Source of the DNA: Yoonia sp.
GTDB taxonomy: Bacteria > Pseudomonadota > Alphaproteobacteria > Rhodobacterales > Rhodobacteraceae
Reading direction: 5' to 3'
Assembly: GCA_029252195.1 (NCBI GenBank)
Contig: JAQXBV010000013.1
Location: 21,673-85,672 of the forward strand
Length of the DNA stretch: 64,000 bases
Every line of letters begins with the position of its first letter. Position 1 is the first letter of the stretch. Shown piece by piece: positions 37,293 through 46,446 of this stretch. Made by a program: the position numbers and the translations under genes. The notes beneath the pieces were generated by a model. It saw nothing but the letters and a program-made list of their open reading frames with translations. It had not been told where the DNA came from and did not search any database.

Positions 37293-38611
37293 TGGATCCG
37301 CTTGTAGTTGGTGGGCTTGTTGCCCTTTGCACGATCGTGGTGCTGTTTTCAGGGGTTTCTGTGGCCACGGGTCTGTTGATCGTCGCGACCGGATTCCTGT
37401 TTGTATTCGATGGCGCGCGATCCTTGGTCGCCCTGCCAGAGCTAATGTATGGCGAGCTGAACAGCTTTGCCCTTTTGTCGATCCCGATGTTCATCATCAT
37501 GGGGGCGGCGATTTCCTCGACGCGCGCGGGGCCCGACCTTTATGAAGCGCTTGAGCGCTGGTTGACCAAAGTGCCGGGCGGCTTGGTTGTGTCCAACCTC
37601 GGGGCTTGTGCGCTGTTTGCGGCGATGTCGGGGTCCAGCCCTGCCACTTGTGCGGCCATCGGCAAAATGGGCATCCCCGAGATGCGCAAGCGCGGCTATC
37701 CAGACGAAGTCGCGGCAGGTTCCATTGCAGCAGGTGGCACGCTGGGCATTCTGATCCCGCCCTCTGTCACGATGATCGTCTATGGGATCGCCACCGAAAC
37801 CAGCATTGGACGGTTGTTCCTCGCGGGGGTCATTCCGGGCCTTTTGCTCGTGTCGCTGTTCATCGCTTGGGCGATCTACGACACATGGCGGCGCGGTGCG
37901 GCCGGCGTGGCCTTGTCGGGCATCAACTATAGCTGGGCGGAGCGCTTTGAAGTTCTGCCGCGCGTCCTGCCCTTCGTCGCCATCATCATTGGTGTGCTTT
38001 ACGCGCTTTACGGCGGGATCGCCACACCATCAGAAACCGCTGCTGTCGGGGCCTTGCTGTGTATCGTCGTTGCGATGATTATCTACCGCTTGTATCAGCC
38101 AGCGGCGCTTTGGGCCGTCCTGCGCGATTCCACCAAAGAATCCGTGATGATCCTGTTCATCATCGGTGCGGCTGGTGTGTTCTCTTTCATGCTGTCGTCA
38201 CTTTTTGTGACCCAATCGGTTGCGGGCTGGATTGCTGATCTGGACGTCAACCGCTGGGTGCTCATGGGGATTATCAACTTGTTCCTGCTGGTTGCGGGTT
38301 TCTTCCTGCCGCCAGTCGCTGTCATCTTGATGTCTGCGCCAATCCTGCTGCCGATCATCACAACCGCCGGTTTCGACCCGATCTGGTTCGCGGTCATCTT
38401 GACCATCAACATGGAAATCGGGCTGATTACGCCACCAGTGGGCCTTAACCTTTATGTGATCAACGGCATTGCGCCTGACATTTCGCTCAAGAAAATCCTT
38501 GTCGGGTCGATGCCTTTCGTGGGCTGTATGGTGCTGGCGATCGTAATTCTCTGCGCCTTTCCGGGCCTTGCGACCTGGCTGCCCGATTACCTGATGGGGC
38601 CAGCGCTATGA
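37292..38611 (+). CDS. matM: TRAP transporter large permease (DctM family)
   Basis: 439 residues with about twelve to thirteen hydrophobic segments. DctM signatures include SNLGACALFAAMSGSSPATC and IAAGGTLGILIPPSVTMIVY, and the C-terminal TPPVGLNLYVINGIA. It is the ion-coupled transport channel of the system. CGGAGG precedes the ATG at 37292. Overlaps the malonyl-CoA decarboxylase gene by 4 bases, tying transport and metabolism. Confidence 0.93.
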   Translation: MDPLVVGGLVALCTIVVLFSGVSVATGLLIVATGFLFVFDGARSLVALPELMYGELNSFALLSIPMFIIMGAAISSTRAGPDLYEALERWLTKVPGGLVVSNLGACALFAAMSGSSPATCAAIGKMGIPEMRKRGYPDEVAAGSIAAGGTLGILIPPSVTMIVYGIATETSIGRLFLAGVIPGLLLVSLFIAWAIYDTWRRGAAGVALSGINYSWAERFEVLPRVLPFVAIIIGVLYALYGGIATPSETAAVGALLCIVVAMIIYRLYQPAALWAVLRDSTKESVMILFIIGAAGVFSFMLSSLFVTQSVAGWIADLDVNRWVLMGIINLFLLVAGFFLPPVAVILMSAPILLPIITTAGFDPIWFAVILTINMEIGLITPPVGLNLYVINGIAPDISLKKILVGSMPFVGCMVLAIVILCAFPGLATWLPDYLMGPAL

Positions 38612-39855
38612 GCCTGCTTGCCGACCTTCTGTCGACACTTATCGACCGCCGTCTGCCAGTTTTGGGCGGCGGTCGGGCAGACGGCCGGTCAATGGCCACC
38701 CTGTGCCGCGACCTGATTGGCAATCTGGGAGAAGTGACGGGCTATGCCATTGCACGCCAGATTCTCGACCGCTTTGAGGCGATGGACGACACCCAAAAGC
38801 ACGCGTTCTTTACCTTTCTCAATAATGAGATGGATATCGACGCGGATGCCGTCATTGCGGCCACCACGGCCTATGCCGCTGACGGCACGGTACAAAACTT
38901 TCGCCGCCTGATGAAAACCGCAGAAGCGCCTCGTCAGGAACTGGCCCGCCGTCTCAATCAGGTCCCCGGTGCGACGGGGCGGATTGTGGCGATGCGCAAC
39001 GACTTGCTGCGGTTTATGAAAACGGATCCGGATCTGGCAAAGCTGGACGCCGATTTGCGACACTTGCTGTCAAGCTGGTTCAATCGCGGTTTTCTGGTGC
39101 TGCGCCCGATCAATTGGGAGAGCCCCGCCCATATTCTGGAAAAGATCATCGCCTATGAGGCCGTGCACGCAATCGATAGCTGGGATGATCTGCGCCGCAG
39201 GTTGCAACCAACCGACAGGCGTTGCTTCGGTTTTTTTCACCCTGCAATGCCTGATGAGCCGCTAATTTTCGTCGAAGTGGCTCTGACCAAGGGCGTCCCT
39301 GGTTCGATCCAGTCCGTATTGTCGGACCGCCGCGCGCCGCTTCCTCCGGCACAGGCCGACACGGCGGTTTTCTATTCGATTTCGAACTGTCAGGCGGGAC
39401 TGGCGGGGATATCTTTTGGCAATTCTTTGATCAAACAGGTTGTGGGTGATCTGAGCAGCGCCTTGCCGCAGCTTAACACCTTTGTCACGCTGTCCCCTAT
39501 TCCCGGTCTGATGAAATGGTTGAGGGAAAAAGGCATGACGGACCGCGCGGGCGATCCCGAAGCCTTACGCGCCCTTGCTACACATTATCTGCTTGAGGCA
39601 AAGCGCGATGGCGGATTGCCACGCGATCCGGTTGCCCGCTTCCACCTCAACAACGGGGCATCTATCCACGAGGTCCATGCCGGCGCCGATCTATCCGAAA
39701 ACGGGCTGGCCCAGTCCGGCGGGGCGATGGTCAATTACCTCTATGACTTGGGCAAGATCACTGAAAACCACGAAGCCTTTGCCACAAGCCAAAAAGTCGC
39801 GGCTTCTGCTGCATTACGTTCCCTTGCACGCAAGACGCTGACAAGCGCTACCTGA
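38608..39855 (+). CDS. matA: Malonyl-CoA decarboxylase
   Basis: 415 residues. It has the helical N-terminal oligomerisation domain (about 1-150) and the C-terminal GNAT-like catalytic domain with RCFGFFHPAMPDEPLIFVEV, FYSISNCQAGLAGISFGN (catalytic Ser region) and FHLNNGASIHEV (catalytic His region). It turns malonyl-CoA into acetyl-CoA and CO2 in the cytosol. Coupled to matM by ATGA and 16 bases before matB. Confidence 0.94.
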   Translation: MSLLADLLSTLIDRRLPVLGGGRADGRSMATLCRDLIGNLGEVTGYAIARQILDRFEAMDDTQKHAFFTFLNNEMDIDADAVIAATTAYAADGTVQNFRRLMKTAEAPRQELARRLNQVPGATGRIVAMRNDLLRFMKTDPDLAKLDADLRHLLSSWFNRGFLVLRPINWESPAHILEKIIAYEAVHAIDSWDDLRRRLQPTDRRCFGFFHPAMPDEPLIFVEVALTKGVPGSIQSVLSDRRAPLPPAQADTAVFYSISNCQAGLAGISFGNSLIKQVVGDLSSALPQLNTFVTLSPIPGLMKWLREKGMTDRAGDPEALRALATHYLLEAKRDGGLPRDPVARFHLNNGASIHEVHAGADLSENGLAQSGGAMVNYLYDLGKITENHEAFATSQKVAASAALRSLARKTLTSAT

Positions 39856-39871
39856 TAGTCTGGAAAGTTCT

Positions 39872-41383
39872 ATGGCCAATTTGCTCTATGATACTCTGTT
39901 CGGTCGTCATGCCGGAAAAATCACCCCGTTTTTGCATTTGCCAGACGGCTCGACGCTGACCCACGACGCATTCTTGCGGATGGCATCCCGTTATGCCCAC
40001 GCGATGACCGCCTTGGGTTTGATCGCGGGTGACCGCCTCGCCGCGCAGATCGAGAAATCGCCCGAAGCCTTGGCGGTTTACGCGGCCTGTGCCCAGTCTG
40101 GCGTGATTTTCCTGCCGTTGAACACGGGCTATACGGCCAGTGAGCTTGATTATTTCATCGGCAATTCGGGTGCAAAGCTTGTGCTTGCGACGGACCGTGC
40201 GGCGGCTGCACTCACCCCGATTGCTGCGGCCTATGGCTCCACGTTGCGCACGCTGAACCCAGATGGCACTGGCAGCTTTCCCGAGCTTGCCAAGACCCAG
40301 TCCGAGGCATTTGAAACAGTCAGCCGCGCACCTGATGATCTTGCGGCATTTCTCTATACGTCCGGCACAACGGGGCGGTCCAAGGGCGCAATGCTGACAC
40401 AGGCCAACCTTGTTTCTAACGCGCAAACACTCGCTGATTACTGGCGGTTCACCGACGCCGACGTGCTATTGCACGCCTTGCCGATCTTTCACACGCACGG
40501 TCTTTTTGTTGCCAGCAACGTCACGCTGATCGCGGGCGGCTCCATGATTTTCCTGCCAAAGCTGGATATGGATCAGATGATCGGCTTCATGCCGCAAGCC
40601 ACCACGATGATGGGCGTGCCGACGTTCTATACGCGGCTCTTGGATGACGCCCGTTTTACTGCCGAATTGACCGCGCATATGCGGCTTTTTGTATCCGGGT
40701 CCGCACCCTTGCTGGCCGAGACGCACGTCAGGTTTGAAGAGCGCACCGGTCACCGGATTCTTGAGCGTTACGGCATGACCGAGACCAATATGAACACCTC
40801 TAACCCCTATGACGGCGAGCGTCGCGCGGGAACCGTCGGCTTTCCATTGCCGGGTGTCGAACTCAAGGTCACTGATCCAGCAACAGGTGACACTGTCCCC
40901 GATGGCGAAATTGGCCAGATCGAAGTGCGTGGTCCCAACGTCTTTAAGGGGTACTGGCAGATGCCCGAAAAAACTGCCGAAGAATTGCGGGCCGACGGGT
41001 TCTTTATCACAGGCGATCTGGGGCTGATTGATGCGGATGGTTACGTCACGATTGTGGGGCGCAACAAGGACCTGATCATTTCGGGCGGCTACAACATCTA
41101 CCCCAAAGAGATCGAGCTTATCCTCGACGACCAGCCCGGTGTTATGGAAAGCGCGGTTATTGGCGTGCCGCATCCTGATTTTGGCGAAAGCGTCGTTGGG
41201 CTTCTTGTGGCTGAACCCAATGCGACCTTATCGACCGAGGTCATTATGGCGGTTTTGGGTGAACAACTTGCGCGGTTCAAGCAACCTAAGAAACTGGTTG
41301 TGATGCCCGAATTCCCGCGCAACACGATGGGGAAACTGCAAAAGAATATCCTGCGCGACCAATTCGCAGACACCTTTAGCTGA
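39872..41383 (+). CDS. matB: Malonyl-CoA synthetase (AMP-forming)
   Basis: 503 residues, the usual MatB length. The adenylate-forming P-loop reads FLYTSGTTGRSKGAMLTQAN, core A5 LERYGMTETNMN, A8 GRNKDLIISGGYNIYPKEIE and the catalytic Lys in NTMGKLQKN. The RYGMTET region followed by NMNTSNPYDGERRAG is characteristic of malonate-specific members. It activates imported malonate to malonyl-CoA, which MatA then decarboxylates. Confidence 0.93.
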   Translation: MANLLYDTLFGRHAGKITPFLHLPDGSTLTHDAFLRMASRYAHAMTALGLIAGDRLAAQIEKSPEALAVYAACAQSGVIFLPLNTGYTASELDYFIGNSGAKLVLATDRAAAALTPIAAAYGSTLRTLNPDGTGSFPELAKTQSEAFETVSRAPDDLAAFLYTSGTTGRSKGAMLTQANLVSNAQTLADYWRFTDADVLLHALPIFHTHGLFVASNVTLIAGGSMIFLPKLDMDQMIGFMPQATTMMGVPTFYTRLLDDARFTAELTAHMRLFVSGSAPLLAETHVRFEERTGHRILERYGMTETNMNTSNPYDGERRAGTVGFPLPGVELKVTDPATGDTVPDGEIGQIEVRGPNVFKGYWQMPEKTAEELRADGFFITGDLGLIDADGYVTIVGRNKDLIISGGYNIYPKEIELILDDQPGVMESAVIGVPHPDFGESVVGLLVAEPNATLSTEVIMAVLGEQLARFKQPKKLVVMPEFPRNTMGKLQKNILRDQFADTFS

Positions 41384-41404
41384 TTGAAAATCGGAAAGAC
41401 GAAC

Positions 41405-42379
41405 ATGGCACTCACAGCAATAATCGAAGCGCATGGCGGCCCTGAGCAGTTCAAGCTCGTTGACATCGACGTTGGCACACCAGGCCAAGGCGAGGTCCGT
41501 ATCGCACATAAGGCGATCGGCCTGAATTTCATCGACGTGTATCAGCGCACTGGCCTTTACCCTATGCAATTGCCCCACGCCATGGGCATGGAGGCCGCAG
41601 GCATTGTCGAGGCCATCGGCGAAGGTGTCACCCATATTAAGGTTGGAGACCGCGTTGCCTATGCCTCGCAGCCACCCGGCTCTTATACCGAGGCACGCGT
41701 GATGCCTGCAGCACAGGTCTGTCCGCTGCCTGACGGTATCTCGTTTGAAGAAGGCGCCGCGATGATGCTCAAAGGCATGACCGTCGAGTACCTTTTCCAC
41801 CGCACCACGCCAATTAAGTCTGGCGACACAGTTCTGTTCCATGCCGCCGCTGGCGGTGTTGGCCTTTTGGCGTGCCAATGGGCGCGCTCGGAAGGGATCA
41901 CGCTGATCGGCACAGCGGGTACAGATGAAAAGTGCGAGCTTGCTCTCGCGCATGGGGCCACCCATTGCATCAACTACCGGAATGCAGATTGGGCCGACCA
42001 AGTGCGTAGCCTGACGGGCGGCAAGGGCGTTGACGTCGTGATGGACGCTGTCGGCAAAGATACCTTTGAAGGTTCCTTGAATTCCCTAAAGCCACTGGGC
42101 ATGATGATCAGCTTTGGCAATGCGTCCGGACCGGTCCCGCCGTTTGACATCGGCATTTTGGGCAAAAAGGGGTCCCTCAAAATCACGCGCCCGACCGTGT
42201 TCACCCATATTGGCGATCATGCTACCTGCCAGTCCATGGCAAAGCATCTGGGCGAAAAGGTCCTGGCAGGTGATGTGAAGATTATCATTGGTCAGCGGTT
42301 CGCTCTCAAGGATGTCGCAAAAGCGCATGAGGCGCTTGAAGCGCGCGAGACGACAGGGAGCACAATTCTGGAGATTTAA
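41405..42379 (+). CDS. qor: NADPH:quinone oxidoreductase (zeta-crystallin-like, MDR family)
   Basis: 324 residues from ATG 41405 (GGAAAGACGAAC upstream). GMEAAGIVEAIGEGVTHIKV and LFHAAAGGVGLLACQWAR (NADPH loop, about 145-162) identify a zinc-free quinone reductase of the QOR branch. It follows matB by 21 bases in the same direction and is probably co-transcribed, though no role for it in malonate use is known to me. It may also reduce other alpha,beta-unsaturated carbonyls. Confidence 0.9.
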   Translation: MALTAIIEAHGGPEQFKLVDIDVGTPGQGEVRIAHKAIGLNFIDVYQRTGLYPMQLPHAMGMEAAGIVEAIGEGVTHIKVGDRVAYASQPPGSYTEARVMPAAQVCPLPDGISFEEGAAMMLKGMTVEYLFHRTTPIKSGDTVLFHAAAGGVGLLACQWARSEGITLIGTAGTDEKCELALAHGATHCINYRNADWADQVRSLTGGKGVDVVMDAVGKDTFEGSLNSLKPLGMMISFGNASGPVPPFDIGILGKKGSLKITRPTVFTHIGDHATCQSMAKHLGEKVLAGDVKIIIGQRFALKDVAKAHEALEARETTGSTILEI

Positions 42380-42429
42380 GGCACACGCCATCTTCAGACG
42401 TTTCCCATCTCTGTCAGGCCGTCTTGGCT

Positions 42430-42464
42430 GGGGGCACCGCATGCGAAGTCCGCTTCGCGCCCCC
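42430..42464. other. Two-part GC hairpin between qor and the TPR gene
   Basis: GGGGGC (42430-42435) pairs with GCCCCC (42459-42464), and inside it GCGAAG (42443-42448) pairs with CTTCGC (42453-42458). No T-run follows on either strand, so it is not a standard intrinsic terminator. The rest of the 260-base gap (42380-42639) shows nothing else I recognise. Confidence 0.5.
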
Positions 42465-42639
42465 ACCTCCGGTCAAACAGCCTCCTGACTGGCTAGGATC
42501 GTGTCAAAGTCTGCACTCATGCGCTGTGAGGCCGCATGCAGATTTTAGGCGTTTAACCGCACACCCCCCCAGACCTGATTGCAGCCCGCGCCGCAGGCCG
42601 TTACCCTGCCGGCAACCGCTTCTTGAAAGGTCATTCCTC

Positions 42640-44325
42640 GTGACAAAACGCGCCCTAATTACTGCCGCTTGCCTGATCGCCCTGCTCCCATTTTCCGCAC
42701 AAGCGGAGCCCAAGGCGGGGGCTTATCTGGCAGCGCGGCAAGCTGCGATGAACAACGACTTTGAAGCAAGCGCACGGCTGTTTACGCAAAGCCTAACGGC
42801 CGATCCGTTAAACCCTTATCTTCTTGAAAACACGATCGTTTCCTATCTTGGATTGGGCGATTTCACCCGCGCGGCACCCGTGGCGAAGATGATGGTCGAG
42901 GCGGGGATTTCCAGTCAGATGGCCAATATGACCCTGAGCGTTGATGCAGCGTCGCGCGACGATTGGGACACGGTGCTCGCTGATAGTGAGGCGGGGCGCG
43001 AAATTGGCCCACTGGTGGACGGGCTCACGCAGGCTTGGGCGCAGGTCGGCAAAGGTCAAATGTCCGACGCCATCGCCGCCTTTGATGCGGTCATCGCGAG
43101 TCCGGGCTTAAGCATCTATGGCCTTTACAACAAAGCTTTGGCCCTCGCGCATGTCGGCGATTTTGAAGGCGCAGAGGCGATCTTTGCCGGTGGGCCGACC
43201 AATGGCATGCGCTACAATCGACGCAGCGCACTTGCCCATGCACAGATCCTGAGCCAACTGGATCGGAACACCGATGCGGCGGCCTTGCTCGACACCGTTT
43301 TCGGGGCGCAAACTGATCCGACGCTGGTCGCAATGCGCAGTGCATTTGACGCAGGCGAGAAAGTTCAATTCGACTACGTCCGCAGCGCAAAAGATGGTCT
43401 CGCAGAGACTTACCTGATGCTCTCGCAGGCTGTCATCGGGGATACCTCAGATGACTATGTCTTGCGCTATGCCCGCGCCGCAGCACACTTGAATCCGTCA
43501 AACACCGACGCCCTTTTGTTGACCGCAGAGCTTTTGGATAACATCGGGCAATATGACCTTGCAGCAACCGCTTTCAGCGCCGTGCCTTCAGATAGCCCAG
43601 CCTTCCAGTCTGCCGAACTTGGCCGCGCAGAAACGCTGCGCAAAGCTGGCAAATCAGAAGCAGCGATTGAGGTCTTGGAGACACTCGCACGGACCTATCC
43701 CGACATGCCGCGTGTCTATGCGACTGCGGGCGATACATACCGCGAGGCAAATATGCTGGATAAGGCAAAAGATGCCTACACGCGGGCGCTCGACCTTTAT
43801 GACGACACCGATCCGCTCAAGTGGTTCATCTACTATGCGCGCGGGATCACGCACCATACGCTTGATGACTGGCCCGCAGCAGAGGCTGATTTCAGGGCTG
43901 CGCTCAAATTGAACCCAAAGCAGCCCCAAGTCCTGAATTATCTTGGCTACTCCATGGTTGAACGCAATATCAATATGGAAGAGGCGCTGGCGATGATCGA
44001 AACCGCCGTCGCCGCAGAACCGCAGAACGGGGCGATCGTCGATAGCCTTGGCTGGGTTCTGTTCCAGCGGGGCGATTATGAAAACGCCGTCGGTCATCTC
44101 GAAAACGCCGCCGCGCTAGAGCCTGTTGACCCCGTCGTCAACGATCACCTGGGTGACGCGCTTTGGGCCGTTGGACGGTTTATCGAGGCCCGTTTTCAAT
44201 GGAACCGCGCGCTTTCTTTTGAGCCGACCGAAGAAGACGCGATCCGCATTCGCCGCAAGCTCGACGTCGGGCTAGATGCCGTGCGCGCCCAAGAGGGCGA
44301 ACCGCCCTTGCGAGACGGCTTGTGA
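42640..44325 (+). CDS. Secreted tetratricopeptide-repeat protein
   Basis: 561 residues from a GTG at 42640 with GAAAGG ten bases upstream; the signal peptide MTKRALITAACLIALLPFSA-QA fixes this start. Repeated TPR-like helix pairs fill the protein, clearest in DALLLTAELLDNIGQYDLAATAF-type stretches around 330-370 and in LNYLGYSMVERNINMEEALA, VDSLGWVLFQRGDYENAVGH and VNDHLGDALWAVGRFIEARF near the C terminus. It probably acts as a periplasmic or outer-membrane-associated scaffold. Its stop overlaps the ispE GTG by 4 bases. Confidence 0.87.
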   Translation: MTKRALITAACLIALLPFSAQAEPKAGAYLAARQAAMNNDFEASARLFTQSLTADPLNPYLLENTIVSYLGLGDFTRAAPVAKMMVEAGISSQMANMTLSVDAASRDDWDTVLADSEAGREIGPLVDGLTQAWAQVGKGQMSDAIAAFDAVIASPGLSIYGLYNKALALAHVGDFEGAEAIFAGGPTNGMRYNRRSALAHAQILSQLDRNTDAAALLDTVFGAQTDPTLVAMRSAFDAGEKVQFDYVRSAKDGLAETYLMLSQAVIGDTSDDYVLRYARAAAHLNPSNTDALLLTAELLDNIGQYDLAATAFSAVPSDSPAFQSAELGRAETLRKAGKSEAAIEVLETLARTYPDMPRVYATAGDTYREANMLDKAKDAYTRALDLYDDTDPLKWFIYYARGITHHTLDDWPAAEADFRAALKLNPKQPQVLNYLGYSMVERNINMEEALAMIETAVAAEPQNGAIVDSLGWVLFQRGDYENAVGHLENAAALEPVDPVVNDHLGDALWAVGRFIEARFQWNRALSFEPTEEDAIRIRRKLDVGLDAVRAQEGEPPLRDGL

Positions 44326-45179
44326 CGACGATCAAAGGCAGCGCACCTGCCAAAGTCAACCTGACACTTCACGTCACAGGGCAACGCAGCGACGGCTATC
44401 ATTTGCTTGATAGTCTTGTTGGTTTTGCAGGGGTCTTCGACGAAATTACTGTCACCATGGCGACAGAGCTAAGCCTGACCGTCACAGGCCCGTTTGCACA
44501 GGGCGTGCCGACAAACGAAAGCAATCTGATGATGCGCGCGGCGCGGCTTTTGCAGGCGGCAGCCGGCGTGACCGCAGGGGCCGCGATGACACTGGAAAAG
44601 AACTTGCCGCATGCGGCAGGGATCGGGAGCGGATCATCCGACGCCGCGATGACGCTCGCTGTTCTGGCGCAGCTTTGGGACGTGCCGCCACTGTCGCCTG
44701 AGGATCCGTCTGTTTTGGCGCTGGGGGCCGACGTGCCTGTGTGCATAATTGCCCCTCACCCGCTGCGCATGGAAGGGATCGGAGAGATATTGTCGCCAAC
44801 GCCGCCGCTGCCAAGCTGTGCGATGATCTTGGTCACCCCGAAGGTGGCTGTGCCGACAGGCCCTGTTTTTGCAGGGCTGACAGTCAAGCAGAATCCGAAA
44901 ATGGCTGCTATTCCCGCGGGCCTCGACTTTATGGGCTTCTCGGCATGGCTCGCGAGCCAGCGCAATGATCTTGCCGGACCGGCCTGTGCGCTCGCGCCTG
45001 ATATTGGTGCGGCTTTGACGGCATTGGGTCGCCAGCCCTTGGTGAGCCACGCAGGGATGTCCGGATCTGGCGCGACCTGTTACGGCCTCACCCGTACCAT
45101 GGGTGACGCGCGACAAGTGGCGCGCGCCTTGCAAATCGCCCATATGGACTGGTGGGTTGTGCCCGCAGAGCTGCTTTAG
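44322..45179 (+). CDS. ispE: 4-diphosphocytidyl-2-C-methyl-D-erythritol kinase
   Basis: 285 residues from a GTG overlapping the TPR stop. GHMP-kinase features: APAKVNLTLHVTGQRSDGYH at the N terminus, the ATP loop LPHAAGIGSGSSDAAMTLAV (about 88-107) and the C-terminal HAGMSGSGATCYGL. It phosphorylates CDP-methylerythritol in the non-mevalonate isoprenoid pathway. It is convergent, with overlapping stops (TTAG), with a polyprenyl diphosphate synthase gene that uses the products of that pathway. Confidence 0.94.
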   Translation: MTTIKGSAPAKVNLTLHVTGQRSDGYHLLDSLVGFAGVFDEITVTMATELSLTVTGPFAQGVPTNESNLMMRAARLLQAAAGVTAGAAMTLEKNLPHAAGIGSGSSDAAMTLAVLAQLWDVPPLSPEDPSVLALGADVPVCIIAPHPLRMEGIGEILSPTPPLPSCAMILVTPKVAVPTGPVFAGLTVKQNPKMAAIPAGLDFMGFSAWLASQRNDLAGPACALAPDIGAALTALGRQPLVSHAGMSGSGATCYGLTRTMGDARQVARALQIAHMDWWVVPAELL

Positions 45180-46174
45180 GTGATCCGCGCGACAACGTAG
45201 TCGGACAAGTCAGACAGCATCGCCTTGAGCGCATGGTCGGGGACAACCGCTAGCGCGGCCTTTGCCTTGTCAGCCCATGCGATGGCGGTGTCACGGGTGC
45301 TGCCCATGCTTCCGTGACGCTTGAGAATGGCCATCGCTTGCGCGAGATCACCTTCGACCTGACGGCCCTTTGCAATTGTGCGATCCCAGAACGCGCGTTC
45401 GTCAGCGTCCCCTGCGGCAATCGCGCGGATCACAGGCAAGGTCAGCTTGCGCTCGCGGAAATCATCACCAAGGTTCTTGCCAATGGCCGCTGTCCCACCG
45501 TAGTCGAGCAAGTCATCGACGATCTGGAACGAGATACCAAGCGCATCGCCATAGTCAAAAAGCGCCTTCACCACAGCTTCGTCCGCCGCCGCAATCACGC
45601 CGCCCACTTCCATTGCTGCCGAGAACAGCGCCGCTGTTTTGCCGCGCACAACCTTAAAGTATATCTCTTCGGTTGTCGCCAAATCGGCGGCGGCTGTCAG
45701 TTGGAGAACCTCGCCTTCGGCGATTGTCGCAGAGGCATTGGCAAGGATATCAAGCACACGCATAGAGCCAGTCTCGACCATCAATTGAAACGAGCGCGCA
45801 AAGAGGTAATCGCCCACCAGAACGCTGCTGGTATTGTCCCAAAGCAGGTTCGCCGTGGGGCGCCCGCGGCGCTGGCTGCTTTCGTCAACAACGTCGTCGT
45901 GGAGCAAGGTCGCCGTATGGATAAACTCGACGGTCGCCGCCAAATGGACGTGATAAGGGCCGTCATAACCGCACATCCGCGCCGCAGCGAGCGTCAGCAT
46001 CGGCCGCAGGCGTTTGCCGCCCGCCTCAACCAAATGCGCCGTCACTTGGGGAATGCGGGGCGCATGTTCGGACGCCATGCGCGCGCGGATCATGTCATTG
46101 ACGGCGGCCATATCTTCGGCCAAAGCCTCCGCGAGGCGCTCGTGTGGTTTCGTGGCGGCTGTATCTAGGCTCAT
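45176..46174 (-). CDS. ispB: Polyprenyl (octaprenyl/decaprenyl) diphosphate synthase
   Basis: 332 residues from the ATG at 46174; in-frame Met codons at 46189 and 46201 are possible. Both aspartate-rich motifs are present, LLHDDVVDESSQRRGRPT (FARM) and FQIVDDLLDYGG (SARM). The enzyme builds the long isoprenoid side chain of ubiquinone. Alphaproteobacteria generally make ubiquinone-10, so a decaprenyl product is likely, but chain length cannot be read here. Divergent from the DUF2007 gene with 55 bases between the starts. Confidence 0.93.
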   Translation of the reverse strand: MSLDTAATKPHERLAEALAEDMAAVNDMIRARMASEHAPRIPQVTAHLVEAGGKRLRPMLTLAAARMCGYDGPYHVHLAATVEFIHTATLLHDDVVDESSQRRGRPTANLLWDNTSSVLVGDYLFARSFQLMVETGSMRVLDILANASATIAEGEVLQLTAAADLATTEEIYFKVVRGKTAALFSAAMEVGGVIAAADEAVVKALFDYGDALGISFQIVDDLLDYGGTAAIGKNLGDDFRERKLTLPVIRAIAAGDADERAFWDRTIAKGRQVEGDLAQAMAILKRHGSMGSTRDTAIAWADKAKAALAVVPDHALKAMLSDLSDYVVARIT

Positions 46175-46229
46175 GGCGTTTTCCGTCATCTCAATAGACA
46201 AAGACGCAAACGATGCTTACGTCATAGAT

Positions 46230-46445
46230 ATGAATGAGCTTTTGCGCACCAACGACCCGACTGTCATCGCTTACGCTACTGCCCTTCTGGACAGCGAAGG
46301 TATAGCTTGCTTCCAGTTCGACGTAAACATGAGCATCCTCGAAGGATCAATCGGAATAATGCCGCGCCGCCTGATGGTGGTGGACCGTGATTTATTCATG
46401 GCAGAGGCAATCATGCGCGACAACGAGATTGATCTGGGGCGCTAG
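46230..46445 (+). CDS. DUF2007 domain protein (putative signal-transducing)
   Basis: 71 residues. The whole protein is a DUF2007 domain: MNELLRTNDPTVIAYATALL followed by SEGIACFQFDVNMSILEGSI and a C-terminal VDRDLFMAEAIM. The fold is a small ferredoxin-like domain of unknown role, possibly ligand binding. One base separates it from the methyltransferase gene, so the two are co-transcribed. Confidence 0.85.
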   Translation: MNELLRTNDPTVIAYATALLDSEGIACFQFDVNMSILEGSIGIMPRRLMVVDRDLFMAEAIMRDNEIDLGR

Positions 46446-46446
46446 G

